DNA of 64,000 nt. It comes from G965220075 sp965220075 (GTDB lineage Bacteria > Chloroflexota > UBA11872). The notes under the pieces are model-generated. The model was not told the DNA's origin. It searched no databases and saw only the letters and a list, made by a program, of their open reading frames with translations. Below, one piece after another: positions 44,270-54,616 of the stretch. Location of the stretch: positions 310,001 through 374,000 of the forward strand of contig OZ244806.1 in assembly GCA_965220075.1 (NCBI GenBank), written 5' to 3'. The translations under genes were made by a program, and so were the position numbers. Position 1 is the stretch's first letter; each line of letters starts with the position of its first letter.

Positions 44270-45446
44270 CCCCAGGGACGGGGCGGAAAATTAGGTGGCG
44301 CCATCCTGACGATTGTGGAGCGGGTTGAATGCACCGAAACATGGGCCGGCCGTCGCTCGCGGAAGCGTTGGTGTCGGAGACGCTGGGCCAGAACCAGCGG
44401 CTGGAGCGGATCGACGACGCGGTGGACTGGGAGCGGCTCGGGCAGGTCGTGGCCGGCGTGCACGCCGCCGCCCGCGGGCGGCCCAGCTATCCCCCGCTGC
44501 TGATGGTGAAGGTGCTGCTGCTCCAGCAGTGGTACAGCCTCTCGGACCCGCAGCTGGAAGAGGCGCTGGGCGACCGGCTCTCCTTCCGGCGCTTTGTGGG
44601 GCTGGGCCTGCAGGACGCCACGCCGGACCATTCGACCATCAGCCGCTTTCGCCACGCGTTGGAGGTCGACGGGCTCAGCGCGCCGTTGTTTACGGAACTG
44701 GCGGCGCAACTGGACGCACAGGGCCTGGTGCTGAAGCAGGGCACGCTGCTGGACGCCACCCTGGTGGCGTCGCAGGTGCGGCGGCCGCCGCTGGCGGCGG
44801 GGCGCGGGGCGCCGAGCACCACCGACCCGGAGGCGGCGTGGACCCAGCGGGGGCGGGGCACCCGCTCCCACTTCGGCTACAAGGTGCATCTGGGGGTGGA
44901 CGAGGACACGGGCCTGGTGCGGCGGGCCGTGTTGACCCCCGCCAACGTCTCCGAGAGCGAGGTGGCCGACGCCTTGGTGAGCGGGGACGAGCGGGCGGTG
45001 TACGGCGATCGGGCCTACGAGTCCACGCGCCGGCGCCGGTGGCTGCAGGCCCAGGGGATCAACGACCGGATCATGCACCGCTCCCACAAACACCAACGGG
45101 CGCTCCCCGTCTGGCAGCAGCGGCGCAACGCCCTCATCGCGCCCCGCCGGGCGCTGGTGGAGAAGGTCTTCGGCACCCTCAAGCGCAGCTATGGCTACCA
45201 GCGGGTGCGCTACCGCGGGCTGGGGCGCAACACCGTGGAGCTGTGGTTCAAGCTCATGGCCTACAACCTGCGCAAAGCGGACACCCTGGCCTGGGCCACG
45301 GGCTGACCGCGGGACCAGTGCGCCGCGCGCGGGGTCCCGCGGCACGGGATCCCGTGCCGGCCCGACCGACCGGACGCCGCGCCGGCCTCCAGGCGTTGCC
45401 GATGCCCCTCCCCACGCGCTCCATCCCCAATTATTCAAAGGTCTCC
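44254..45446 (+). mobile_element. IS5-family element, copy 2
   Basis: Nearly identical to 35359-36551, with the same ends and a TCAA duplication at 44250-44253 and 45447-45450. Excision would join GACTCCCGC-TCAA-GGGGGGAGTG, a REP palindrome. It is inserted at the 3' end of the DUF559 gene. Confidence 0.92.
44329..45306 (+). CDS. IS5-family transposase, copy 2
   Basis: 325 residues with the same translation as the copy at 35434, including the DATLV, GDRAYES and VEKVFGTLKRSYGY catalytic regions. Near-identity of the two copies points to recent transposition. Confidence 0.93.
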   Translation: MHRNMGRPSLAEALVSETLGQNQRLERIDDAVDWERLGQVVAGVHAAARGRPSYPPLLMVKVLLLQQWYSLSDPQLEEALGDRLSFRRFVGLGLQDATPDHSTISRFRHALEVDGLSAPLFTELAAQLDAQGLVLKQGTLLDATLVASQVRRPPLAAGRGAPSTTDPEAAWTQRGRGTRSHFGYKVHLGVDEDTGLVRRAVLTPANVSESEVADALVSGDERAVYGDRAYESTRRRRWLQAQGINDRIMHRSHKHQRALPVWQQRRNALIAPRRALVEKVFGTLKRSYGYQRVRYRGLGRNTVELWFKLMAYNLRKADTLAWATG

Positions 45447-45560
45447 TCAAGGGGGGAGTGAAGAAGAGACGCGGGACAGCCGAGGCGAGGCCGATCATGC
45501 TCCCTCTCCCTCGAATCACGCTCCCTCCCCTTTGAATTCCACTCCCTCCCCCTCGAAGGG

Positions 45561-46823
45561 TGTCCAGACCGGGGACATGGTGAACAGGTGTTCGGGGACA
45601 TGGTGAACACATCTAGGCGGACTCGCGCAGGTCGAGAGAGCCCAGGTGGTCGGTCATGAAGATGGCGTCCCAGCAGCCGTCGGTGGGCCTGGGCCGAAAC
45701 GCGACCGGCTGGCCGCGCAGCGCCTTGGGCAGGCGCAGTTGGCGGCCTTGGAAGGAGACCCAGCCGCCCTGCTGGACCTTGCGCACTTGGTCGGCGGGCT
45801 GGTAGGGCAGCGGCGGCAGGTGCGCCGGGTAGGGCCTGGGGCTGATCTGGTAGCGGCTGGCCGGTACGGCCAGACCCAGGCTCTCGTGCGGGCGCACGTG
45901 GTTGTACTGGTGCCGCCAGGCAGCAAAGGCAGCCTGCCAGGCGGCCAGATCGGGCTGTGGCGGCTGGCCCGCCAGTTCGCGCTTGAGGGTGCCGTGGAAG
46001 CGCTCGTCCTTGCCCAGCGTCTGCGGGTGGTAGGGCCGGCTGTGGCTGACCGCCACGCCCAGGCGCCGCAGCCAGACGGTCAGCGGGGTGTAGGGATGGG
46101 CCGGATGGTTGCCCCAGGGACTGCCGTTGTCGACCAGCCGGCGGTCGGGCAGCCCGTAGCGCTGGAAGGTGGCGATCAGGTGGGCGCGCACCGTGGCGGT
46201 GCGCTGATTGGGGCAGGCCACCAGCCCGAGCGCGTAGCGCGAATGGTCATCGAGGATGGTGAGGGGATGGCAGCGGCCGGGGCCGCAGGGCCAGCCGGCT
46301 TTGAAGTCCATCTGCCAGAGGGCGTTGGGGTAGGGCTGCTCGAACCGCTGGTAGGCGCGCGCCTGGCCCGCCCCCTGGGCGGGGTCCAGGGCCCCATGGC
46401 GACGCAGGATGGCGCTGATGGTGGAGACCGCCGGCAGCGGCTGGAGGCCCTGCCGGGCCAGCAAAACGCGCAGCTTGCGCGCGCCCCAGGCGGGATGCTG
46501 CGCACGCAAGGCCAGCACCGCCTGCTCCATCGCAGGGGCCGTCTGCCCCGGACTGTGGTGCGGTCGCCGCGCGCGCTCCGCCAGCCCCGCCGGGCCTTCC
46601 GCCGCATAGCGCTGCAACCACTTGTAGGCCGTGGCGGGCGCAATCCCGAAGCGCCGGCAGAGCGCCCGCCGGTTCGCCCCAGGCTGTCTCGCCAGCGCCA
46701 CAAACTCGGCCCGTTGCTCCCTCATCGACCGGTCCTCAAACGGCACGTCATCAGGCCCCCGTCCTCTGCGAATGTGTTCACTATGTCCCCGAACATGTGT
46801 TCATGATGTCCCCGGTCTGCACA
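45561..46823 (-). mobile_element. IS481-family element with long inverted repeats
   Basis: A 1,263-bp element. The ends 45561-45612 and 46772-46823 are imperfect inverted repeats of about 52 bases opening TGTCCAGACCGGGGACAT and TGTGCAGACCGGGGACAT. Each contains the GGGGACAT-GTGAACA motif twice, likely transposase binding sites. AGGG flanks both sides. Removing the element restores CCCTCCCCCTCGA-AGGGGGAGGG plus the GGGGTG tail, a REP family A palindrome. Confidence 0.87.
45613..46746 (-). CDS. IS481-family transposase
   Basis: A 377-residue protein. The N-terminal helix-turn-helix (CRRFGIAPATAYKWLQRYAAEG) is followed by a second DNA-binding segment (HPAWGARKLRVLLARQG) and an integrase core with Asp in LWQMDFKAGW, Asp in LVDNGSPWG and Glu in KDERFHGTLKRELAG. 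The C-terminal beta domain ends with VAFRPRPTDGCWD. Intact. Confidence 0.92.
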   Translation of the reverse strand: MPFEDRSMREQRAEFVALARQPGANRRALCRRFGIAPATAYKWLQRYAAEGPAGLAERARRPHHSPGQTAPAMEQAVLALRAQHPAWGARKLRVLLARQGLQPLPAVSTISAILRRHGALDPAQGAGQARAYQRFEQPYPNALWQMDFKAGWPCGPGRCHPLTILDDHSRYALGLVACPNQRTATVRAHLIATFQRYGLPDRRLVDNGSPWGNHPAHPYTPLTVWLRRLGVAVSHSRPYHPQTLGKDERFHGTLKRELAGQPPQPDLAAWQAAFAAWRHQYNHVRPHESLGLAVPASRYQISPRPYPAHLPPLPYQPADQVRKVQQGGWVSFQGRQLRLPKALRGQPVAFRPRPTDGCWDAIFMTDHLGSLDLRESA

Positions 46824-46927
46824 AGGGGGAGGGCTGGGGTGGGGGTGCTCCGGCTCCCCCCGCCGCTTCATCAGGAGCTGCTGCCCCCGACAGTCCGACT
46901 CTCCATCAAGGGGCAGGTGATGGAACC

Positions 46928-47574
<647 letters not shown>

Positions 47575-47578
<4 letters not shown>

Positions 47579-48333
47579 ATCACGATGAACGATTTGCTCA
47601 GCGGATAGTGAAAGCTGCCATGCCTGAGTTGCAACTGCATTTCAATATTGACCAGAGTAAATCGGTGGCAGATTTCTCTATGACAAAAGGAGGAACCGAA
47701 ATCGGATTATTGGAGGCCACTCGATTTACAGACCAAACGCACGAGCAGCTTCGGAAGGAAATCAGTAAGGATTGGTTCATTGAAAGGAAGCATTGTGAAT
47801 CGGATTGGATCATTTATCTAGGCAAAAGAGCTCGCGTCAAGCAAGTAAAAGAATGTGCCGACCAATACTTGAGAGAAATTGAGAAAGATGGTGTGGATGA
47901 ATTTTTCTCTGCAATTCACGCTGAATATGAATCAGTGCGTAGCATTTGTGCTGGTCTAAGCATTGAATTCGGAAAAGTGACAAAGTGGAAGCGCCCAGGT
48001 ATCGGCATGACTGGTCCTGCATCGGGCGGCATTGCGCGACCGGAAACAGTCTGGGCATCCGTCAAACAAGAAGTATGGAAGGATGACAACCGAAGTAAAC
48101 TGAATAGACCCTGCTTTATACACCGACATTTATTCATTGTCATCGAAGGCTTTCAGGGTCCTGCATATGTCAGTATAAAGAACTGTGAACCACCGAAGGA
48201 TGTTCCCGATCTGCCCTCGGAGATCAGTCATCTCTGGGTAGCTGCGGAGGAAGGTCCATTTGTATATGTGTGGTTGGCGGACTCAAATGGATGGCTGGAT
48301 TTGACCGATAAGGTCAATCTGACACATGAGTAA
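47575..48333 (+). CDS. Unknown protein coupled to hsdS (low GC)
   Basis: 252 residues from GTG 47575, sharing GTGA with the hsdS stop. Base composition is much AT-richer than its neighbours. The N-terminal half contains SVADFSMTKGGTEIGLLEAT, where Asp and Glu-x-Thr spacing recalls PD-(D/E)xK-type nucleases, then a helical lysine-rich middle and a beta-rich end (LFIVIEGFQGPAYVSIKNCE, HLWVAAEEGPFVYVWLAD). No family recognised. Position in a restriction operon suggests a defence accessory. Confidence 0.75.
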
Positions 48334-48657
48334 CGACAATGTGCACGATCGCGAAAATATTCTCGGAAAACTTTCACCCAAAGCAACGGTGACCGGGGTA
48401 CTTGCTTGGTTCGTTAGCAGTGGCGGGAGGAGTCGTGCACGGTCCGGACATTGGGCCGAGATGCCGAATTGTCGGCGTGCCGAGTATGGAGAGGTAGTGT
48501 CGGAGCAGCTGCTGCGGACGCGCGAGCCGCGCTGCCGGCCGGCTGGGTGTGAATGGGCTCGACGCTGGAGGCGATCAACAGCGCTCGTGGCAGCCAGCGG
48601 CTAGCCGACACATAGTCTATAATAGACCAGCCTAGATATCCCACCGGAGCGTCCCCA
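48334..48657 (+). other. Intergenic segment before the TA operon
   Basis: About 320 bases with no convincing gene. A short RAEYGEVVSEQLLR-like translation near 48470 resembles the N-terminal region of HsdR (ERADYGQVVLERRLR at 49460) and may be a small relic. The end holds the toxin-antitoxin promoter. Confidence 0.4.
48615..48627. promoter_or_regulatory. Promoter and operator palindrome of the toxin-antitoxin pair
   Basis: GTCTATAATAGAC is a perfect inverted repeat around one central base and contains TATAAT (48618-48623), a consensus -10 box. An operator over the -10 is typical of antitoxin autoregulation. The antitoxin ATG follows at 48658 with GGAG 8 bases before it. Confidence 0.65.
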
Positions 48658-48936
48658 ATGGTGCAGTCCGAGTCAGAGCGCACATGGACCGTCGCCGAGG
48701 CCAAGGCGAAGCTATCCGAAGTGCTGCGCCTGGCCGAGAGCGAGGGGCCGCAGCGCATCGGTACTCGGAAACCCTTCATCGTCGTGCCCGCGGCGGTGTG
48801 GGAGGAGAAGGTACCCCCTCGCAAACCGCTCGGGCAGTGGCTCATCGAGAACATGCCACGTGGGACGAACCTCGAGATCCCTCGGGATAGGACCTCCACG
48901 CGGCCAATCCCCTTCATCGACGACGATCCCGAGTGA
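48658..48936 (+). CDS. Phd/YefM-type antitoxin
   Basis: 92 residues: RTWTVAEAKAKLSEVLRLAE is the Phd/YefM DNA-binding fold, followed by GPQRIGTRKPFIVVPAAVWE. The C-terminal RPIPFIDDDPE segment should bind and block the toxin. It overlaps vapC by four bases (GTGA). Confidence 0.9.
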   Translation: MVQSESERTWTVAEAKAKLSEVLRLAESEGPQRIGTRKPFIVVPAAVWEEKVPPRKPLGQWLIENMPRGTNLEIPRDRTSTRPIPFIDDDPE

Positions 48937-49370
48937 CCGGCTATCTCCTTGATAGCAACGTGCTGTCGGAGATGACCAGGGACGAGCCGCACCCGGGCGT
49001 CGTCAGGTTCCTGCGTGCGCAGAGCGACTTGTGGCTGTCAACGGTGGTGATATACGAGATCGAGTACGGCTTGCGGTTGCTTCCCCCGGGAGCCCGCCGC
49101 AGCCGGTTGCGCGCCATACAGTCGAGCATCGTAGCGGTGCACGAGACGCGCATCCTGCCGCTGGACCGATTGGCTGCCGAATGGGCGGCTGAACTCCGCG
49201 CGCAGGCGCGCCGGGCCGGCCGCGCAGTCGATGTCGGCGATGCCCTCATTGCGGGTACCGCCAGGGCGCATGACCTGGCTGTGGCTACTCGCAACACGGG
49301 CGACTTCGCACACCTCGACGTCGGCGTCCTAAACCCCTGGGAAACCCATGACCACCCTCACCGAGGCTGA
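48933..49370 (+). CDS. vapC: VapC-type PIN ribonuclease toxin
   Basis: 145 residues from GTG 48933. PIN active-site acids are present: Asp in YLLDSNVLSEM, Glu in VIYEIEYGL, Asp in VDVGDALIAGTA and Asp in NTGDFAHL. It cleaves RNA when freed from the antitoxin. Its last 23 bases overlap the start of hsdR, so hsdR translation may be coupled to the toxin-antitoxin operon. Confidence 0.93.
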   Translation: MTGYLLDSNVLSEMTRDEPHPGVVRFLRAQSDLWLSTVVIYEIEYGLRLLPPGARRSRLRAIQSSIVAVHETRILPLDRLAAEWAAELRAQARRAGRAVDVGDALIAGTARAHDLAVATRNTGDFAHLDVGVLNPWETHDHPHRG

Positions 49371-52300
49371 CGTTGAGTCCGCCGCCCTCGACTGGCTGCA
49401 CGGTTTCGGTTGGCAGATTGCTCACGGGCCGCACATCGCACCCGACACGCCCAAAGCCGAGCGTGCGGACTATGGCCAGGTGGTGTTGGAGCGGCGGCTG
49501 CGGGATGCCCTTGCGACGCTGAATCCCGGTTTGCCGGTCGGGGCACTGGACGATGCGTACCGCAAGCTGACACGTTCCGAAGGCTCGACTCTGGAAGCAC
49601 GCAACCGCGCCTTTCACCAGATGCTCGTGAACGGTGTCGAGATCGAGTATCGCGATGCCGAGGGCAGGGTGCGCGGGCACCAGGTCCGGGTTATTGACTT
49701 CGAAAACCCGGCCAACAACGACTGGCTGGCGGTCAACCAGTTCAGCGTTACCGAGAACCGGAACACGCGCCGGCCGGACGTGGTGCTGTTCGTCAACGGC
49801 CTGCCCCTGGGCCTGATCGAGCTCAAGAACCCGGCGGACGAGGACGCCACGATCTGGACGGCTTGGAACCAGCTCCAGACCTACAAAGCCGAGTTGCCCA
49901 CGCTGTTCGCCATGAACGCGGCGCTGGTGGTTTCGGACGGGATCGAAGCCCGCGTGGGCACGCTTACCGCCGGCCAGGAGTGGTTCAAGCCCTGGCGCAC
50001 GGTCCACCGGGGAGACGCTGGCCGATTCCCACCTGACCGAGCTGCAGGTGATGCTGCAAGGCGTCTTCGAGCCGAGCCGCTTTCTCGCCATGGTGCGCGA
50101 CTTCATCGTGTTCGAGGACGACGGCGGCGAGTTGGCCAAGAAGATGGCGGGCTACCACCAGTTCCACGCGGTTCGGGTCGCCGTCGACGAAACGCTGCGC
50201 GCGGCGGAGCTGACGAAATTCTTTGCCGACGCCCGCCGAGGACGCTACGAGGCGGGCCGCAGGCCCGGCGGCGAGCCGGGCGACCGCCGCATCGGCGTGG
50301 TGTGGCACACCCAGGGCGCGGGCAAGAGCCTGACCATGGCCTTCTACGCCGGGGCGATCGTCCGCGAGCCGGCGATGCAAAACCCGACCATCGTCGTACT
50401 CACCGACCGCAACGACCTGGACGATCAGCTCTTCGGCACCTTCGCGCGCTGTCAGGACCTGTTGCGCCAGCCGCCGGTGCAGGCGCAGGACCGGGCCGAC
50501 CTGCGCCGCAAGCTCTCGGTGAACGCCGGCGGGGTGGTGTTCACCACGATCCAGAAGTTCTTTCCCGAGGAGAAGGGCGATACCCACCCGACGCTCTCCC
50601 AGCGCCGCAACATCGTCGTGATCGCGGACGAGGCGCACCGCAGCCAGTACGACTTCATCGACGGCTACGCCCGCCACATGCGCGACGCGCTGCCCAACGC
50701 CTCGTTCGTCGGCTTCACGGGAACGCCCATCGAGCTGCAGGACGCCAACACGCGTGCGGTGTTCGGCGACTACATCAGCATCTACGACATCCAGCGCTCG
50801 GTGGAGGACCGGGCCACGGTGCCTATCTACTACGAGGGCCGCCTGGCCAAGTTGGAGTTGGACGAAGGCGAGCGGCCGCGCATCGACCCGGACTTCGAAG
50901 AAGCTACCGAGGGCGAGGAGATCGAGCGCAAGGAGAAGCTCAAGACCAAGTGGGCGCAGCTGGAGGCCGTGGTCGGCGCGGAACAGCGCGTGAAGCAGAT
51001 TGCCGAGGACATCGTGACCCACTTCGAGCAGCGCCTGGAGGCGATCGACGGCAAGGCGATGGTCGTGTGCATGAGCCGGCGCATCTGCATCGACCTCTAC
51101 CGCGAGCTGGTGCGCCTGCGCCCCGCCTGGCACGACGACGATGACGGCCGGGGCGATATCAAGGTGGTGATGACCGGGGCCGCGTCCGACCCCGTGGACT
51201 GGCAGGCGCACATCCGCAACAAGGCGCTGCGCGAAGGGCTGGCCAAGCGGTTCCGCGACCCCGACGACTCGCTGCGGGTCGTGCTGGTGCGGGACATGTG
51301 GCTGACGGGGTTCGACGCGCCCAGCCTGCACACCATGTACGTGGACAAGCCGATGCGCGGTCACGGCCTGATGCAGGCCATCGCCCGCGTGAACCGGGTG
51401 TTCAGGGACAAGCCGGGCGGCCTGGTGGTGGACTACCTGGGGCTGGCCCAGGACTTGAAGAAGGCCCTGGCCACCTATACCGAGAGCGGCGGCGAGGGTG
51501 AGACCGCGCTGGACCAGGAGCAGGCGGTCGCGGTCATGCAGGAGAAGTACGACGTCTGCCGCGGGCTGTTCCACGGCTTCGATTGGACCACGTGGACGAC
51601 GGGCATCCCGCGGGAACGGCTGGGGCTGCTGCCGGCCGCCCAAGAGCATGTCCTGGCCCAGGAGAACGGCAAGGAACGCTGCCTGAATGGCGTGCGCGAG
51701 CTGTCACAGGCCTTCGCGCTGTCTGTGCCCCACGAGGAGACGCAGCGCATCCGCGACGACGTGGGGTTCTTTCAAGCGGTCCGCGCAGCCTTGTCCAAGC
51801 GGGCCGCGGGTGAGGCGCGGCCGGAGGAAGAGCTGGACTTCGCCGTACGACAGATCATCTCGCAGGCGGTGGCCTCCGAGGGTGTGATGGACATCTTCGC
51901 CGCTGCGGGCCTGGACAAGCCGGATATCTCGGTGCTGTCGGAGGAATTCCTGGCCGAAGTGCGTGGAATGCCCCATCGCAACCTGGCCGTGGAGCTGTTG
52001 GAGAAGCTGCTCAAGGGCGAGGTCTCAACCCGACGGCGCAAGAACGTGGTGCAGGCGCGCTCCTTCGCCGAGATGCTGGAGCAGACCCTGCGGCGCTACC
52101 AGAACCGGGCGATAGAGGCGGCGCAAGTGATCGAGGAGTTGATCGCGCTTGCGCGAGAGATGCGGGAGGCCAACGCGCGCGGCGAGCGGCTGGGCCTGTC
52201 CGAGGACGAGCTGGCCTTCTACGACGCGCTGGAGACCAACGACAGCGCCGTCAAGGTCATGGGTGACGAGGCCCTGCGTGACATCGCGCGCGAGCTGGTG

Positions 52301-52438
52301 GAGACCGTCCGCGCCCAGCTACGCGTGCTGGTACGGCGCATCTTGCGCAAGCACGGCTACCCGCCGGACAAGCAGGAGAAGGCCACGCTGACGGTGCTCG
52401 AGCAGGCGGAGGTGCTGTCGGAGGGCTGGGCTGCCTGA
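49348..52438 (+). pseudogene. hsdR: Type I restriction endonuclease subunit R, frameshifted
   Basis: Two frames join into a protein of about 1,030 residues. The first (49348 to about 50010) has the nuclease region RRPDVVLFVNGLPLGLIELK (Asp...Glu-x-Lys) and ends near WFKPWRTVH. The second continues ETLADSHLTELQVMLQGVFE with VWHTQGAGKSLTMAF (Walker A), VIADEAHRSQYDF (DEAH), the GFTGTPIEL motif, LTGFDAPSLHTMYVD and AIARVNRVF. An extra base in CACCGGGGA (50006-50013) explains the shift. Nuclease and motor are separated unless ribosomes slip. Confidence 0.88.
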
Positions 52439-52485
52439 GCCTGAGTAAGTGTCCGTTCCAGGCCGCCGGCGCCTGGCGGCTTGTC

Positions 52486-52512
52486 TGCCGCAACTCCCCG
52501 TCAAGGGGTAGT
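52486..52512. repeat. REP family B half unit, uninterrupted
   Basis: GCCGCAACTCCCC-GTCAA-GGGGTAGTG. It resembles the site left when the IS5 copies are removed, so it serves as a natural empty target. Confidence 0.7.
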
Positions 52513-52535
52513 GATGGGCGAAGAACCGGGTGCGA

Positions 52536-53288
52536 TCAGGCGGCGGTCCAGCCGCCGTCGACGTAGATCACTTGCCCGGTTACGTAGGCGGCGGCCCGCG
52601 AAGCCAGAAAGACGGCGGTTCCCGCCATGTCCTCCGGCTCACCGGACCGGCCCATGGGAATGCGGCTCTCGATCCAGGCGCGGCGCTCCGGCTGCTCGAA
52701 AACGGGGGCGGTCAACTGGGTGCGGATGTACCCCGGTGCGATCGCATTGACGGTGATCCCCTCCGCCGCGGTCTCCACCGCCGCGCCGTAGGTCAGGGAC
52801 GCGATGCCGCCCTTGGTCGCGCCGTAGACCGTCGCCCGGTGCAGGCCCATCTGGGTAGTGAGCGAGGCTATGTTGATGATCCGGCCGTAGCCGCCCGCGC
52901 GCATGTGCACGAGGGCCGCCTGGGTGGCGAAATAGGCGCCGCGCAGGTTCACGCGATGCACGAAGTCGTAGTCCTCCGGCGTCACGTCGGACAGAGCCAG
53001 CCGCCGCTGCACGCCCGCGGCGTTGACCAGTATGTCGAGCCGTCCCAGCTCCGCGGCGACCGCGTCGATCGCCTGGGCCGTGGCGCTGGTATCTCCCACG
53101 TCAACGGGAAGGGCAACTGCCGCGCGGCCCAACCCGCGGATCTCGGCGGCCACGCCCTCCAGAGCCGGCGCGCCGCGGCTCATCACGGCCACGTCCGCGC
53201 CGGCTTGCGCCAGGGCTAGCGCGATCGCGCGCCCGATCCCGCGGCTGCCGCCCGTAACGGCCGCGGCGCGCCCGTCCAGGCGGAACAT
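52536..53288 (-). CDS. SDR-family dehydrogenase (KduD/gluconate 5-dehydrogenase-like)
   Basis: About 250 residues from ATG 53288; an upstream TTG at 53333 would add 15. Markers: TGGSRGIGRAIALALAQAG, VNAAG, Ser in INIASL, YGATKGGIASLT (Tyr-x-x-x-Lys), VNAIAPGYIRTQLT and VIYVDGGWTA. Best resembles 2-deoxygluconate or gluconate dehydrogenases; substrate uncertain. Confidence 0.88.
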   Translation of the reverse strand: MFRLDGRAAAVTGGSRGIGRAIALALAQAGADVAVMSRGAPALEGVAAEIRGLGRAAVALPVDVGDTSATAQAIDAVAAELGRLDILVNAAGVQRRLALSDVTPEDYDFVHRVNLRGAYFATQAALVHMRAGGYGRIINIASLTTQMGLHRATVYGATKGGIASLTYGAAVETAAEGITVNAIAPGYIRTQLTAPVFEQPERRAWIESRIPMGRSGEPEDMAGTAVFLASRAAAYVTGQVIYVDGGWTAA

Positions 53289-53512
53289 GTCCAGTCCGCT
53301 CGAGCCGGTCTTCACGGCGCCGGTGGGAACCAAGCGGGCGGCCTACAGGCGCGGCCGGCGAGGCGCGCGGGGCGGGGAACAAGGGCGTGGATAGGCAGCT
53401 CGGAAATCATGCGCGACGGGCCGCGCGCAGCCTAGCATGGGGTGTCTCCAGGGCCGTTGGCGTAGGATGACCGGGCGGTGGGGAGCGTGGCGGCGCGCCA
53501 AGGTATGGACCG

Positions 53513-53929
53513 GTGTACGTCATCGTCGTTGGCTGTGGGCGGACCGGCTCGGAGGTCGCCGCGCGCCTGTGCCGGGCCGATCACTCGGTAGTCGTGATCG
53601 ACCGTGACAAGCAGGCGTTCAAGCGGCTCCCCGACGACTTCACCGGCGCCACTATCGTGGGCCACGCAATCGACGATGACGTTCTGAGGTCCGCCGGCGT
53701 GGCGGACGCGGATGCCGTGGTAGCGGCGACCTACGGCGACAACACCAATCTGACCACGGCCCAGATCGCCAGGCGCGCTTATAAGGTTCCGCGCAGCATC
53801 GCGCGGGTAAAAGACCCGATGCGCGCCGTGGTGTTCGCCGAGCTTGGCGTCGAGACGATCTGCTCTACCGACATCATGGCCGGGCGGTTCATGCAAACGC
53901 TCGAGTCCAGCGGCCCCTCAGCGCCGTGA
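53513..53929 (+). CDS. TrkA-type NAD-binding potassium uptake regulator, first
   Basis: 138 residues from GTG 53513. RCK/TrkA-N fold: YVIVVGCGRTGSEVAARLCR, then VVVIDRDKQAF with the NAD-binding Asp, and ADAVVAATYGDNTN. It lacks a TrkA-C domain. It overlaps the second trkA gene by four bases, so the two likely form a heteromeric gating ring. No Trk/Ktr membrane subunit is adjacent. Confidence 0.87.
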   Translation: MYVIVVGCGRTGSEVAARLCRADHSVVVIDRDKQAFKRLPDDFTGATIVGHAIDDDVLRSAGVADADAVVAATYGDNTNLTTAQIARRAYKVPRSIARVKDPMRAVVFAELGVETICSTDIMAGRFMQTLESSGPSAP

Positions 53930-54588
53930 TGATCATCGTCGCCGGCGGGGGCAAGCTGGGCGCCGCGCTGGCGCGCGATCTGGTCGAAGCGGGCCAGGAA
54001 GTCGTCGTGCTCGAGTGCAACCGCCGCAAGGCTCAGGTGCTGGAAGATCAGCTTGGGAGCTCGGTGCTGCTCTGCGACGCCTCGGAAGGCCGCTGGCTGC
54101 GCGCCGCCGGTGTGCAGCGGGCGGACCTGTTGATTGCGGTCACGGGTCACGATGAGGACAACATCGTCATTTGCCAGCTTGGCCGAGCGCTCAGCAACGG
54201 CCGCCTCCGCACTATCGCGCGCGTGAACAACCCAAAGAACGGCGACACGTTTCGCCTGCTTGGCATCGAGGCCCTGGTGGACGCGACGGACTTAGTCATG
54301 GCCACCATCGAAGAAGACGTGCGGGTAAGCCCGGCGATCCATCTCGTCAGGTTGCGGTCGGCGGGGCTGGACCTGGTGGAGTTTCCCGTGATGACCGGCT
54401 CTCCGGCCGTGGGCAGGCCGCTTAGAGAGCTGCGGCTGCCGAAGGACGGCTATCTCATCTCGGTCATCCTGCGCGGCAGCGAGGCGGTATTCCCCAGTGC
54501 GGACACGGTGCTGCAAGCCGGTGACGCCGTGGTGGCGGTGGTGTCGAGCGCAAGGGAGCGCGAGCTGCGCGAGCTCTTCGCGCCTTGA
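53926..54588 (+). CDS. trkA: TrkA family potassium uptake regulator, second
   Basis: 220 residues from GTG 53926 or ATG 53929. TrkA-N domain (IIVAGGGKLGAALARDL, VVLECNRRKAQVLED, DLLIAVTGHDEDN) plus a C-terminal TrkA-C domain (VGRPLRELRLPKDGYLISVI, VFPSADTVLQAGDAVVAVV). It regulates K+ uptake by nucleotide binding. Paired with the shorter upstream gene. Confidence 0.9.
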   Translation: MMIIVAGGGKLGAALARDLVEAGQEVVVLECNRRKAQVLEDQLGSSVLLCDASEGRWLRAAGVQRADLLIAVTGHDEDNIVICQLGRALSNGRLRTIARVNNPKNGDTFRLLGIEALVDATDLVMATIEEDVRVSPAIHLVRLRSAGLDLVEFPVMTGSPAVGRPLRELRLPKDGYLISVILRGSEAVFPSADTVLQAGDAVVAVVSSARERELRELFAP

Positions 54589-54616
54589 CCGCAGCCGCCA
54601 GGCGGCCGAGACCCGC

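Noticed and set aside
43999..45612. 537-codon frame antisense to DUF559 and IS5 copy 2 (and its twin at 35278-36672)
   Set aside because: Both copies are the same antisense of the IS5 transposase; composition is non-protein-like.
48440..48500. HsdR N-terminal-like fragment (RAEYGEVVSEQLLR)
   Set aside because: Only about 14 residues of similarity; could be chance, so not called as a pseudogene.
49985..51649. 554-codon frame antisense to hsdR
   Set aside because: Shadow of the helicase region, which carries all motor motifs on the plus strand.
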